Shown: positions 22,701 to 37,400 of the stretch, piece by piece
How the letters are laid out: every line of letters starts with the position of its first letter
How positions within the stretch are numbered: position 1 is the stretch's first letter
NCBI RefSeq assembly: GCF_958295425.1
Contig: NC_081138.1
Span: forward strand, 19,280,886 to 19,344,885
DNA: 64,000 nt
Source of the DNA: Solea solea
Taxonomy: Eukaryota; Chordata; Actinopteri; Pleuronectiformes; Soleidae
Direction: 5' to 3'
Program-made: the position numbers and the translations under genes
The notes under the pieces: generated by a model
Databases searched by the model: none
What the model was told of the DNA's origin: nothing
Seen by the model: only the letters and a program-made list of their open reading frames with translations

Positions 22701-25700
22701 GAAATCGGAAAAAAAAAGTCATAGGTTAGTATGTCGTCCAAAATCAGTCTAAAAAGTCATAGGTTAGTATGTGGTCCAAAATCAGTCCAAAAAGTCATGG
22801 GTTAGTATGTGGTCCAAAATCAGTCAAAAAAGTCATAGGTTAGTATGTCGTCCAAAATCAGTCCAAAAAGTCATAGGTTAGTATGTCGTCCAAAATCAGT
22901 CAAAAAAGTCATAGGTTAGTATGTCGTCCAAAATCAGTCCAAAAAGTCATAGGTTAGTATGTCGTCCAAAATCTGTCAAAAAAGTCATAGGTTAGGATGT
23001 TGTCCAAAATCAGTCAAAAAAGTCATAGGTTAGTATGTCGTCAAAAATCAGTCCAAAAAGTCATAGGTTAGTATGTCGTCCAAAATCAGTCAAAAAAGTC
23101 ATAGGTTTGTATGTCGTCCAAAATCAGTCTAAAAAGTCATAGGTTAGTATGTCGTCCAAAATCAGTCCAAAAAGTCATAGGTTAGTATGTCGTCGAAAAT
23201 CTGATAAAAAAGTCATAGGTTAGTATGTCGTCCAAAATCTGTCAAAAAAGTCATAGGTTAGTATGTCGTCCATAATCAGTCAAAAAAGTCATAGGTTAGT
23301 ATGTGGTCCAAAATCAGTCAAAAAAGTCATAGGTTAGTATGTTGTCCAAAATCAGTCAAAAAAGTCATAGGTTAGTATGTGGTCCAAAATCAGTCAAAAA
23401 AGTCATAGGTTAGTATGTCGTCCGAAATCGGAAAAAAAAAGTCATAGGTTAGTATGTCGTCCAAAATCAGTCTAAAAAGTCATAGGTTAGTATGTGGTCC
23501 AAAATCAGTCCAAAAAGTCATAGGTTAGTATGTCGTCCAAAATCAGTCAAAAAAGTCATAGGTTAGTATGTCGTCCAGAATCAGTCCAAAAAGTCATAGG
23601 TTAGTATGTCGTCCTAAATCAGTCAAAAAAGTCATAGGTTAGTATGTCGTCCAAAATCGGTCAAAAAGTCATAGGTTACTATGTCGTCCAAAATCAGTCT
23701 AAAAAGTCATAGGTAAGTATGTCGTCCAAAATCTGATAAAAAAAGTCATAGGTTAGTATGTCGTCCAAAATCTGTCAAAAAAGTCATAGGTTAGTATGTC
23801 GTCCATAATCAGTCAAAAAAGTCATAGGTTAGTATGTGGTCCAAAATCAGTCAAAAAAGTCATAGGTTAGTATGTTGTCCAAAATCAGTCAAAAAAGTCA
23901 TAGGTTAGTATGTGGTCCAAAATCAGTCAAAAAAGTCATAGGTTAGTATGTCGTCCGAAATCGGAAAAAAAAAGTCATAGGTTAGTATGTCGTCCAAAAT
24001 CAGTCTAAAAAGTCATAGGTTAGTATGTGGTCCAAAATCAGTCCAAAAAGTCATAGGTTAGTATGTCGTCCAAAATCAGTCAAAAAAGTCATAGGTTAGT
24101 ATGTCGTCCAGAATCAGTCCAAAAAGTCATAGGTTAGTATGTCGTCCTAAATCAGTCCAAAAAGTCATAGGTTAGTATGTCGTCCAAAATCAGTCAAAAA
24201 AGTCATAGGTTTGTATGTCGTCCAAAATCAGTCTAAATAGTCATAGGTTAGTATGTCGTCCAAAATCAGTCCAAAAAGTCATAGGTTAGTATGTCGTCGA
24301 AAATCTGATAAAAAAGTCATAGGTTAGTATGTCGTCCAAAATCTGTCAAAAAAGTCATAGGTTAGTATGTCGTCCATAATCAGTCAAAAAAGTCATAGGT
24401 TAGTATGTGGTCCAAAATCAGTCAAAAAAGTCATAGGTTAGTATGTTGTCCAAAATCAGTCAAAAAAGTCATAGGTTAGTATGTCGTCCAAAATCAGTCA
24501 AAAAAGTCATAGGTTAGTATGTCGTCCGAAATCGGAAAAAAAAAGTCATAGGTTAGTATGTCGTCCAAAATCAGTCTAAAAAGTCATAGGTTAGTATGTG
24601 GTCCAAAATCAGTCCAAAAAGTCATGGGTTAGTATGTGGTCCAAAATCAGTCAAAAAAGTCATAGGTTAGTATGTCGTCCAAAATCAGTCCAAAAAGTCA
24701 TAGGTTAGTATGTCGTCCAAAATCAGTCAAAAAAGTCATAGGTTAGTATGTCGTCCAAAATCAGTCCAAAAAGTCATAGGTTAGTATGTCGTCCAAAATC
24801 TGTCAAAAAAGTCATAGGTTAGGATGTTGTCCAAAATCAGTCAAAAAAGTCATAGGTTAGTATGTCGTCAAAAATCAGTCCAAAAAGTCATAGGTTAGTA
24901 TGTGGTCCAAAATCAGTCAAAAAAGTCATAGGTTTGTATGTCGTCCAAAATCAGTCTAAAAAGTCATAGGTTAGTATGTCGTCCAAAATCAGTCCAAAAA
25001 GTCATAGGTTAGTATGTCGTCGAAAATCTGATAAAAAAGTCATAGGTTAGTATGTCGTCCAAAATCTGTCAAAAAAGTCATAGGTTAGTATGTCGTCCAT
25101 AATCAGTCAAAAAAGTCATAGGTTAGTATGTGGTCCAAAATCAGTCAAAAAAGTCATAGGTTAGTATGTTGTCCAAAATCAGTCAAAAAAGTCATAGGTT
25201 AGTATGTGGTCCAAAATCAGTCAAAAAAGTCATAGGTTAGTATGTCGTCCGAAATCGGAAAAAAAAAGTCATAGGTTAGTATGTCGTCCAAAATCAGTCT
25301 AAAAAGTCATAGGTTAGTATGTGGTCCAAAATCAGTCCAAAAAGTCATAGGTTAGTATGTCGTCCAAAATCAGTCAAAAAAGTCATAGGTTAGTATGTCG
25401 TCCAGAATCAGTCCAAAAAGTCATAGGTTAGTATGTCGTCCTAAATCAGTCAAAAAAGTCATAGGTTAGTATGTCGTCCAAAATCGGTCAAAAAGTCATA
25501 GGTTACTATGTCGTCCAAAATCAGTCTAAAAAGTCATAGGTAAGTATGTCGTCCAAAATCTGATAAAAAAAGTCATAGGTTAGTATGTCGTCCAAAATCT
25601 GTCAAAAAAGTCATAGGTTAGTATGTCGTCCATAATCAGTCAAAAAAGTCATAGGTTAGTATGTGGTCCAAAATCAGTCAAAAAAGTCATGGGTTAGTAT

Positions 25701-28700
25701 GTGGTCCAAAATCAGTCAAAAAAGTCATAGGTTAGTATAAGGTCCAAAATCAGTCGAAAAAGTCATAGGTTAGTATGTCGTCCATAATCAGTCAAAAAAG
25801 TCATAGGTTAGTATGTGGTCCAAAATCAGTCAAAAAAGTCATAGGTTAGTATGTCGTCCGAAATCGGAAAAAAAAAGTCATAGGTTAGTATGTCGTCCAA
25901 AATCAGTCAAAAAAGTCATAGGTAAGTATGTGGTCCAAAATCATCTAAAAAAAGTCATAGGTTAGTATGTGGTCCAAAATCAGTCAAAAAAGTCATAGTA
26001 TAGTATGTCGTCCGAAATCAGTGAAAAAAGTCATAGGTTAGTATGTGGTCCAAAATCAGTCAAAAAAGTCATAGGTTAGTATGTGGTCCAAAATCAGTCA
26101 AAAAAGTCATAGGTTAGTATGTCGTCCGAAATCGGAAAAAAAAAGTCATAGGTTAGTATGTCGTCCAAAATCAGTCTAAAAAGTCATAGGTTAGTATGTG
26201 GTCCAAAATCAGTCCAAAAAGTGATAGGTTAGTATGTCGTCCAAAATCAGTCAAAAAAGTCATAGGTTAGTATGTCGTCCAGAATCAGTCCAAAAAGTCA
26301 TAGGTTAGTATGTCGTCCTAAATCAGTCAAAAAAGTCATAGGTTAGTATGTCGTCCAAAATCGGTCAAAAAGTCATAGGTTACTATGTCGTCCAAAATCA
26401 GTCTAAAAAGTCATAGGTAAGTATGTCGTCCAAAATCTGATAAAAAAGTCATAGGTTAGTATGTCGTCCAAAATCAGTCCAAAAAGTCATTGGTTAGTAT
26501 GTCGTCCAAAATCAGTCTAAAAAGTCATAGGTTAGTATGTCCTCCAAAATCAGTCTAAAAAGTCATAGGTTAGTATGTCGTCCAAAATCAGTCAAAAAAG
26601 TCATAGGTTAGTATGTCGTCCAAAATCAGTCAAAAAAGTCATAGGTTAGTATGTGGTCCAAAATCAGTCAAAAAAGTCATGGGTTAGTATGTGGTCCAAA
26701 ATCAGTCAAAAAAGTCATAGGTTAGTATGTCGTCCAAAATCAGTCCAAAAAGTCATAGGTTAGTATGTCGTCCAAAATCAGTCAAAAAAGTCATAGGTTA
26801 GTATGTCGTCCAAAATCAGTCCAAAAAGTCATAGGTTAGTATGTCGTCCAAAATCTGTCAAAAAAGTCATAGGTTAGGATGTTGTCCAAAATCAGTCAAA
26901 AAAGTCATAGGTTAGTATGTCGTCAAAAATCAGTCCAAAAAGTCATAGGTTAGTATGTCGTCCAAAATCAGTCAAAAAAGTCATAGGTTTGTATGTCGTC
27001 CAAAATCAGTCTAAATAGTCATAGGTTAGTATGTCGTCCAAAATCAGTCCAAAAAGTCATAGGTTAGTATGTCGTCGAAAATCTGATAAAAAAGTCATAG
27101 GTTAGTATGTCGTCCAAAATCAGTCCAAAAAGTCATAGGTTAGTATGTCGTCCAAAATCAGTCAAAAAAGTCATAGGTTAGTATGTCGTCCAGAATCAGT
27201 CCAAAAAGTCATAGGTTAGTATGTCGTCCTAAATCAGTCAAAAAAGTCATAGGTTAGTATGTCGTCCAAAATCGGTCAAAAAGTCATAGGTTACTATGTC
27301 GTCCAAAATCAGTCTAAAAAGTCATAGGTAAGTATGTCGTCCAAAATCTGATAAAAAAAGTCATAGGTTAGTATGTCGTCCAAAATCTGTCAAAAAAGTC
27401 ATAGGTTAGTATGTCGTCCATAATCAGTCAAAAAAGTCATAGGTTAGTATGTGGTCCAAAATCAGTCAAAAAAGTCATGGGTTAGTATGTGGTCCAAAAT
27501 CAGTCAAAAAAGTCATAGGTTAGTATAAGGTCCAAAATCAGTCGAAAAAGTCATAGGTTAGTATGTCGTCCATAATCAGTCAAAAAAGTCATAGGTTAGT
27601 ATGTGGTCCAAAATCAGTCAAAAAAGTCATAGGTTAGTATGTCGTCCGAAATCGGAAAAAAAAGTCATAGGTTAGTATGTCGTCCAAAATCAGTCTAAAA
27701 AGTCATAGGTTAGTATGTCGTCCAAAATCAGTCTAAAAAGTCATAGGTTAGTATGTCGTCCAAAATCAGTCAAAAAAGTCATAGGTTAGTATGTCGTCCA
27801 GAATCAGTCCAAAAAGTCATAGGTTAGTATGTCGTCCTAAATCAGTCAAAAAAGTCATAGGTTAGTATGTCGTCCAAAATCGGTCAAAAAGTCATAGGTT
27901 ACTATGTCGTCCAAAATCAGTCTAAAAAGTCATAGGTAAGTATGTCGTCCAAAATCAGTCCAAAAAGTCATAGGTTAGTATGTCGTCCAAAATCTGATAA
28001 AAAAGTCATAGGTTAGAATGTCGTCCAAAATCAGTCCAAAAAGTCATTGGTTAGTATGTCGTCCAAAATCAGTCTAAAAAGTCATAGGTTAGTATGTCGT
28101 CCAAAATCAGTCAAAAAAGTCATGGGTTAGTATGTGGTCCAAAATCAGTCAAAAAAGTCATAGGTTAGTATGTCGTCCAAAATCTGTCAAAAAAGTCATA
28201 GGTTAGCATGTCGTCCAAAATCAGTCCAAAAAGTCATAGGTTAGTATGTCGTCCAAAATCTGATAAAAAAGTCATAGGTTAGTATGTCGTCCAAAATCAG
28301 TCAAAAAAGTCATAGGTAAGTATGTGGTCCAAAATCATCTAAAAAAAGTCATAGGTTAGTATGTGGTCCAAAATCAGTCAAAAAAGTCATAGTATAGTAT
28401 GTCGTCCGAAATCAGTGAAAAAAGTCATAGGTTAGTATGTGGTCCAAAATCAGTCAAAAAAGTCATAGGTTAGTATGTGGTCCAAAATCAGTCAAAAAAG
28501 TCATAGGTTAGTATGTCGTCCGAAATCGGAAAAAAAAAGTCATAGGTTAGTATGTCGTCCAAAATCAGTCTAAAAAGTCATAGGTTAGTATGTGGTCCAA
28601 AATCAGTCCAAAAAGTGATAGGTTAGTATGTCGTCCAAAATCAGTCAAAAAAGTCATAGGTTAGTATGTCGTCCAGAATCAGTCCAAAAAGTCATAGGTT

Positions 28701-31400
28701 AGTATGTCGTCCTAAATCAGTCAAAAAAGTCATAGGTTAGTATGTCGTCCAAAATCGGTCAAAAAGTCATAGGTTACTATGTCGTCCAAAATCAGTCTAA
28801 AAAGTCATAGGTAAGTATGTCGTCCAAAATCTGATAAAAAAGTCATAGGTTAGTATGTCGTCCAAAATCAGTCCAAAAAGTCATTGGTTAGTATGTCGTC
28901 CAAAATCAGTCTAAAAAGTCATAGGTTAGTATGTCCTCCAAAATCAGTCTAAAAAGTCATAGGTTAGTATGTCGTCCAAAATCAGTCAAAAAAGTCATAG
29001 GTTAGTATGTCGTCCAAAATCAGTCAAAAAAGTCATAGGTTAGTATGTGGTCCAAAATCAGTCAAAAAAGTCATGGGTTAGTATGTGGTCCAAAATCAGT
29101 CAAAAAAGTCATAGGTTAGTATGTCGTCCAAAATCAGTCCAAAAAGTCATAGGTTAGTATGTCGTCCAAAATCAGTCAAAAAAGTCATAGGTTAGTATGT
29201 CGTCCAAAATCAGTCCAAAAAGTCATAGGTTAGTATGTCGTCCAAAATCTGTCAAAAAAGTCATAGGTTAGGATGTTGTCCAAAATCAGTCAAAAAAGTC
29301 ATAGGTTAGTATGTCGTCAAAAATCAGTCCAAAAAGTCATAGGTTAGTATGTCGTCCAAAATCAGTCAAAAAAGTCATAGGTTTGTATGTCGTCCAAAAT
29401 CAGTCTAAATAGTCATAGGTTAGTATGTCGTCCAAAATCAGTCCAAAAAGTCATAGGTTAGTATGTCGTCGAAAATCTGATAAAAAAGTCATAGGTTAGT
29501 ATGTCGTCCAAAATCTGTCAAAAAAGTCATAGGTTAGTATGTCGTCCATAATCAGTCAAAAAAGTCATAGGTTAGTATGTGGTCCAAAATCAGTCAAAAA
29601 AGTCATAGGTTAGTATGTTGTCCAAAATCAGTCAAAAAAGTCATAGGTTAGTATGTCGTCCAAAATCAGTCAAAAAAGTCATAGGTTAGTATGTCGTCCG
29701 AAATCGGAAAAAAAAAGTCATAGGTTAGTATGTCGTCCAAAATCAGTCTAAAAAGTCATAGGTTAGTATGTGGTCCAAAATCAGTCCAAAAAGTCATGGG
29801 TTAGTATGTGGTCCAAAATCAGTCAAAAAAGTCATAGGTTAGTATGTCGTCCAAAATCAGTCCAAAAAGTCATAGGTTAGTATGTCGTCCAAAATCAGTC
29901 AAAAAAGTCATAGGTTAGTATGTCGTCCAAAATCAGTCCAAAAAGTCATAGGTTAGTATGTCGTCCAAAATCTGTCAAAAAAGTCATAGGTTAGGATGTT
30001 GTCCAAAATCAGTCAAAAAAGTCATAGGTTAGTATGTCGTCAAAAATCAGTCCAAAAAGTCATAGGTTAGTATGTCGTCCAAAATCAGTCAAAAAAGTCA
30101 TAGGTTTGTATGTCGTCCAAAATCAGTCTAAAAAGTCATAGGTTAGTATGTCGTCCAAAATCAGTCCAAAAAGTCATAGGTTAGTATGTCGTCGAAAATC
30201 TGATAAAAAAGTCATAGGTTAGTATGTCGTCCAAAATCTGTCAAAAAAGTCATAGGTTAGTATGTCGTCCATAATCAGTCAAAAAAGTCATAGGTTAGTA
30301 TGTGGTCCAAAATCAGTCAAAAAAGTCATAGGTTAGTATGTTGTCCAAAATCAGTCAAAAAAGTCATAGGTTAGTATGTGGTCCAAAATCAGTCCAAAAA
30401 GTCATAGGTTAGTATGTCGTCCAAAATCAGTCAAAAAAGTCATAGGTTAGTATGTGGTCCAAAATCAGTCAAAAAAGTCATAGGTTAGTATGTCGTCCAG
30501 AATCAGTCCAAAAAGTCATAGGTTAGTATGTCGTCCTAAATCAGTCAAAAAAGTCATAGGTTAGTATGTCGTCCAAAATCGGTCAAAAAGTCATAGGTTA
30601 CTATGTCGTCCAAAATCAGTCTAAAAAGTCATAGGTAAGTATGTCGTCCAAAATCTGATAAAAAAAGTCATAGGTTAGTATGTCGTCCAAAATCTGTCAA
30701 AAAAGTCATAGGTTAGTATGTCGTCCATAATCAGTCAAAAAAGTCATAGGTTAGTATGTGGTCCAAAATCAGTCAAAAAAGTCATGGGTTAGTATGTGGT
30801 CCAAAATCAGTCAAAAAAGTCATAGGTTAGTATGTGGTCCAAAATCAGTCAAAAAAGTCATAGGTTAGTATGTCGTCCAAAATCTGTCAAAAAAGTCATA
30901 GGTTAGCATGTCGTCCAAAATCAGTCCAAAAAGTCATAGGTTAGTATGTCGTCCAAAATCTGATAAAAAAGTCATAGGTTAGTATGTCGTCCAAAATCAG
31001 TCAAAAAAGTCATAGGTTAGTATGTGGTCCAAAATCAGTCAAAAAAGTCATAGGTTAGTATGTCGTCCAAAATCAGTGAAAAAAGTCATAGGTTAGTATG
31101 TCGTCCAAAATCAGTGAAAAAAGTCATAGGTTAGTATGTCGTCCAAAATCAGTGAAAAAAGTCATAGGTTAGTATGTGGTCCAAAATCATCTAAAAAAAG
31201 TCATAGGTTAGTATGTGGTCCAAAATCAGTCAAAAAAGTCATAGTATAGTATGTCGTCCGAAATCAGTGAAAAAAGTCATAGGTTAGTATGTGGTCCAAA
31301 ATCAGTCAAAAAAGTCATAGGTTAGTATGTGGTCCAAAATCAGTCAAAAAAGTCATAGGTTAGTATGTCGTCCGAAATCGGAAAAAAAAAGTCATAGGTT
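16800..31400. repeat. Central higher-order repeat zone of the satellite
   Basis: Homogenised 38-bp monomers with no SINE heads. Marker variants recur in register. The CGTCGAAAATCTGATAAA monomer occurs near 18779, 19502, 20072, 21173, 21899, 22470, 23192, 24297, 25019, 27074, 29469 and 30192, with intervals falling into classes of about 571, 723 and 1,103 bp. TTAGGATGTTGTCC recurs with a 2,396-bp spacing (18581/20977 and 26876/29271). This indicates repeated unequal exchange of multi-monomer blocks. Confidence 0.8.
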
Positions 31401-34400
31401 AGTATGTGGTCCAAAATCAGTCTAAAAAGTCATAGGTTAGTATGTCGTCCAAAATCAGTCAAAAAAGTCATAGGTTAGTATGTCGTCCAGAATCAGTCCA
31501 AAAAGTCATAGGTTAGTATGTCGTCCTAAATCAGTCAAAAAAGTCATAGGTTAGTATGTCGTCCAAAATCGGTCAAAAAGTCATAGGTTACTATGTCGTC
31601 CAAAATCAGTCTAAAAAGTCATAGGTAAGTATGTCGTCCAAAATCTGATAAAAAAGTCATAGGTTAGTATGTCGTCCAAAATCAGTCCAAAAAGTCATTG
31701 GTTAGTATGTCGTCCAAAATCAGTCTAAAAAGTCATAGGTTAGTATGTCCTCCAAAATCAGTCTAAAAAGTCATAGGTTAGTATGTCGTCCAAAATCAGT
31801 CAAAAAAGTCATAGGTTAGTATGTCGTCCAAAATCAGTCAAAAAAGTCATAGGTTAGTATGTGGTCCAAAATCAGTCAAAAAAGTCATGGGTTAGTATGT
31901 GGTCCAAAATCAGTCAAAAAAGTCATAGGTTAGTATGTCGTCCAAAATCAGTCCAAAAAGTCATAGGTTAGTATGTCGTCCAAAATCAGTCAAAAAAGTC
32001 ATAGGTTAGTATGTCGTCCAAAATCAGTCAAAAAAGTCATGGGTTAGTATGTGGTCCAAAATCAGTCAAAAAAGTCATAGGTTAGTATGTGGTCCAAAAT
32101 CAGTCAAAAAAGTCATAGGTTAGTATGTGGTCCAAAATCAGTCAAAAAAGTCATAGGTTAGTATGTCGTCCAAAATCAGTCAAAAAAGTCATAGGTTTGT
32201 ATGTCGTCCAAAATCAGTCTAAAAAGTCACAGGTTAGTATGTGGTCCAAAATCAGTGAAAAAAGTCATAGGTTAGTATGTGGTCCAAAATCATCTAAAAA
32301 AAGTCACAGGTTAGTATGTGGTCCAAAATCAGTGAAAAAAGTCATAGGTTAGTATGTGGTCCAAAATCATCTAAAAAAAGTCATAGGTTAGTATGTGGTC
32401 CAAAATCAGTCAAAAAAGTCATAGTATAGTATGTCGTCCGAAATCAGTGAAAAAAGTCATAGGTTAGTATGTGGTCCAAAATCAGTCAAAAAAGTCATAG
32501 GTTAGTATGTGGTCCAAAATCAGTCAAAAAAGTCATAGGTTAGTATGTCGTCCGAAATCGGAAAAAAAAAGTCATAGGTTAGTATGTCGTCCAAAATCAG
32601 TCAAAAAAGTCATAGGTTAGTATGTGGTCCAAGATCAGTCCAAAAAGTCATAGGTTAGTATGTCGTCCAAAATCAGTCCAAAAAGTCATAGGTTAGTATG
32701 TGGTCCTAAATCAGTCAAAAAAGTCATAGGTTAGTATGTCGTCCAAAATCGGTCAAAAAGTCATAGGTTACTATGTCGTCCAAAATCAGCCTAAAAAGTC
32801 ATAGGTAAGTATGTCGTCCAAAATCAGTCCAAAAAGTCATAGGTTAGTATGTCGTCCAAAATCTGATAAAAAAGTCATAGGTTAGTATGTCGTCCAAAAT
32901 CAGTCCAAAAAGTCATAGGTTAGTATGTCGTCCAAAATCAGTCTAAAAAGTCATAGGTTAGTATGTCCTCCAAAATCAGTGAAAAAAGTCATAGGTTAGT
33001 ATGTCGTCCAAAATCAGTGAAAAAAGTCATAGGTTAGTATGTCGTCCAAAATCAGTGAAAAAAGTCATAGGTTAGTATGTGGTCCAAAATCATCTAAAAA
33101 AAAGTCATAGGTTAGTATGTGGTCCAAAATCAGTGAAAAAAGTCATAGGTTAGTATGTGGTCCAAAATCATCTAAAAAAAGTCATAGGTTAGTATGTGGT
33201 CCAAAATCAGTCAAAAAAGTCATAGTATAGTATGTCGTCCGAAATCAGTGAAAAAAGTCATAGGTTAGTATGTGGTCCAAAATCAGTCAAAAAAGTCATA
33301 GGTTAGTATGTGGTCCAAAATCAGTCAAAAAAGTCATAGGTTAGTATGTCGTCCGAAATCGGAAAAAAAAAGTCATAGGTTAGTATGTCGTCCAAAATCA
33401 GTCAAAAAAGTCATAGGTTAGTATGTGGTCCAAAATCAGTCCAAAAAGTCATAGGTTAGTATGTCGTCCAAAATCAGTCAAAAAAGTCATAGGTTAGTAT
33501 GTCGTCCAAAATCAGTCCAAAAAGTCATAGGTTAGTATGTGGTCCTAAATCAGTCAAAAAAGTCATAGGTTAGTATGTCGTCCAAAATCGGTCAAAAAGT
33601 CAAAGGTTACTATGTCGTCCAAAATCAGTCTAAAAAGTCATAGGTAAGTATGTCGTCCAAAATCAGTCCAAAAAGTCATAGGTTAGTATGTCGTCCAAAA
33701 TCAGTCCAAAAAGTCATTGGTTAGTATGTCGTCCAAAATCAGTCTAAAAAGTCATAGGTTAGTATGTCGTCCAAAATCAGTCCAAAAAGTCATAGGTTAG
33801 TATGTGGTCCTAAATCAGTCAAAAAAGTCATAGGTTAGTATGTCGTCCAAAATCGGTCAAAAAGTCATAGGTTACTATGTCGTCCAAAATCAGCCTAAAA
33901 AGTCATAGGTAAGTATGTCGTCCAAAATCAGTCCAAAAAGTCATAGGTTAGTATGTCGTCCAAAATCTGATAAAAAAGTCATAGGTAAGTATGTCGTCCA
34001 AAATCAGTCCAAAAAGTCATAGGTTAGTATGTCGTCCAAAATCTGATAAAAAAGTCATAGGTTAGTATGTCGTCCAAAATCAGTCCAAAAAGTCATAGGT
34101 TAGTATGTCGTCCAAAATCAGTCAAAAAAGTCATAGGTTAGTATGTCGTCCAAAATCAGCGAAAAAAGTCATAGGTTAGTATGTCGTCCAAAATCAGTGA
34201 AAAAAGTCATAGGTTAGTATGTCGTCCAAAATCAGTGAAAAAAGTCATAGGTTAGTATGTGGTCCAAAATCATCTAAAAAAAGTCACAGGTTAGTATGTG
34301 GTCCAAAATCAGTGAAACAAGTCATAGGGTAGTATGTGGTCCAAAATCATCTAAAAAAAGTCACAGATTAGTATGTGGTCCAAAATCAGTGAAACAAGTC

Positions 34401-37400
34401 ATAGGGTAGTATGTGGTCCAAAATCATCTAAAAAAAGTCATAGGTTAGTATGTGGTCCAAAATCAGTCAAAAAAGTCATAGTATAGTATGTCGTCCGAAA
34501 TCAGTTAAAAAAGTCATAGGTTAGTATGTGGTCCAAAATCAGTCAAAAAAGTCATAGGTTAGTATGTGGTCCAAAATCAGTCAAAAAAGTCATAGGTTAG
34601 TATGTCGTCCGAAATCGGAAAAAAAAAGTCATAGGTTAGTATGTCGTCCAAAATCAGTCAAAAAAGTCATAGGTTAGTATGTGGTCCAAGATCAGTCCAA
34701 AAAGTCATAGGTTAGTATGTCGTCCAAAATCAGTCCAAAAAGTCATAGGTTAGTATGTGGTCCTAAATCAGTCAAAAAAGTCATAGGTTAGTATGTCGTC
34801 CAAAATCGGTCAAAAAGTCATAGGTTACTATGTCGTCCAAAATCAGCCTAAAAAGTCATAGGTAAGTATGTCGTCCAAAATCTGATAAAAAAGTCATAGG
34901 TTAGTATGTCGTCCAAAATCAGTCCAAAAAGTCATAGGTTAGTATGTCGTCCAAAATCAGTCTAAAAAGTCATAGGTTAGTATGTCCTCCAAAATCAGTG
35001 AAAAAAGTCATAGGTTAGTATGTCGTCCAAAATCAGTGAAAAAAGTCATAGGTTAGTATGTCGTCCAAAATCAGTGAAAAAAGTCATAGGTTAGTATGTG
35101 GTCCAAAATCATCTAAAAAAAGTCATAGGTTAGTATGTGGTCCAAAATCAGTGAAAAAAGTCATAGGTTAGTATGTGGTCCAAAATCATCTAAAAAAAGT
35201 CATAGGTTAGTATGTGGTCCAAAATCAGTCAAAAAAGTCATAGTATAGTATGTCGTCCGAAATCAGTGAAAAAAGTCATAGGTTAGTATGTGGTCCAAAA
35301 TCAGTCAAAAAAGTCATAGGTTAGTATGTGGTCCAAAATCAGTCAAAAAAGTCATAGGTTAGTATGTCGTCCGAAATCGGAAAAAAAAAGTCATAGGTTA
35401 GTATGTCGTCCAAAATCAGTCAAAAAAGTCATAGGTTAGTATGTCGTCCAAAATCAGTCCAAAAAGTCATAGGTTAGTATGTCGTCCAAAATCAGTCCAA
35501 AAAGTCATAGGTTAGTATGTGGTCCTAAATCAGTCAAAAAAGTCATAGGTTAGTATGTCGTCCAAAATCGGTCAAAAAGTCATAGGTTACTATGTCGTCC
35601 AAAATCAGTCTAAAAAGTCATAGGTAAGTATGTCGTCCAAAATCAGTCCAAAAAGTCATAGGTTAGTATGTCGTCCAAAATCAGTCCAAAAAGTCATAGG
35701 TTAGTATGTCGTCCAAAATCTGATAAAAAAGTCATAGGTTAGTATGTCGTCCAAAATCAGTCCAAAAAGTCATTGGTTAGTATGTCGTCCAAAATCAGTC
35801 TAAAAAGTCATAGGTTAGTATGTCGTCCAAAATCAGTCCAAAAAGTCATAGGTTAGTATGTGGTCCTAAATCAGTCAAAAAAGTCATAGGTTAGTATGTC
35901 GTCCAAAATCGGTCAAAAAGTCATAGGTTACTATGTCGTCCAAAATCAGCCTAAAAAGTCATAGGTAAGTATGTCGTCCAAAATCAGTCCAAAAAGTCAT
36001 AGGTTAGTATGTCGTCCAAAATCTGATAAAAAAGTCATAGGTTAGTATGTCGTCCAAAATCAGTCCAAAAAGTCATAGGTTAGTATGTCGTCCAAAATCA
36101 GTCAAAAAAGTCATAGGTTAGTATGTCGTCCAAAATCAGTGAAAAAAGTCATAGGTTAGTATGTCGTCCAAAATCAGTGAAAAAAGTCATAGGTTAGTAT
36201 GTCGTCCAAAATCAGTGAAAAAAGTCATAGGTTAGTATGTGGTCCAAAATCATCTAAAAAAAGTCACAGGTTAGTATGTGGTCCAAAATCAGTGAAACAA
36301 GTCATAGGTTAGTATGTGGTCCAAAATCATCTAAAAAAAGTCATAGGTTAGTATGTGGTCCAAAATCAGTCAAAAAAGTCATAGTATGTCGTCCGAAATC
36401 AGTGAAAAAAGTCATAGGTTAGTATGTGGTCCAAAATCAGTCAAAAAAGTCATAGGTTAGTATGTGGTCCAAAATCAGTCAAAAAAGTCATAGGTTAGTA
36501 TGTCGTCCGAAATCGGAAAAAAAAAGTCATAGGTTAGTATGTCGTCCAAAATCAGTCAAAAAAGTCATAGGTTAGTATGTGGTCCAAGATCAGTCCAAAA
36601 AGTCATAGGTTAGTATGTCGTCCAAAATCAGTCCAAAAAGTCATAGGTTAGTATGTGGTCCTAAATCAGTCAAAAAAGTCATAGGTTAGTATGTCGTCCA
36701 AAATCTGTCAAAAAAGTCATAGGTTAGTATGTCGTCCATAATCAGTCCAAAAAGTCATAGGTTAGTATGTCGTCCAAAATCAGTCCAAAAAGTCATAGGT
36801 TAGTATGTCGTCCAAAATCAGTCAAAAAAGTCATAGGTTAGTATGTCGTCCAAAATCAGTGAAAAAAGTCATAGGTTAGTATGTCGTCCAAAATCAGTGA
36901 AAAAAGTCATAGGTTAGCATGTCGTCCAAAATCAGTGAAAAAAGTCATAGGTTAGTATGTGGTCCAAAATCATCTAAAAAAAGTCATAGGTTAGTATGTG
37001 GTCCAAAATCAGTGAAAAAAGTCATAGGTTAGTATGTGGTCCAAAATCATCTAAAAAAAGTCATAGGTTAGTATGTGGTCCAAAATCAGTCAAAAAAGTC
37101 ATAGGTTAGTATGTGGTCCAAAATCAGTCAAAAAAGTCATAGGTTAGTATGTCGTCCGAAATCGGAAAAAAAAAGTCATAGGTTAGTATGTCGTCCAAAA
37201 TCAGTCAAAAAAGTCATAGGTTAGTATGTGGTCCAAAATCAGTCCAAAAAGTCATAAGTTAGTATGTCGTCCAAAATCAGTCAAAAAAGTCATAGGTTAG
37301 TATGTCGTCCAAAATCAGTCCAAAAAGTCATAGGTTAGTATGTGGTCCTAAATCAGTCAAAAAAGTCATAGGTTAGTATGTCGTCCAAAATCGGTCAAAA

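Noticed and set aside
32125..32352. Open frame of 75 codons with repeated KSHRLVCGPKS-like peptide in the satellite
   Set aside because: It is read-through of 38-bp monomers that happen to lack stops. Frame rotates with each monomer and it ends as soon as variants change. No start context or conservation.
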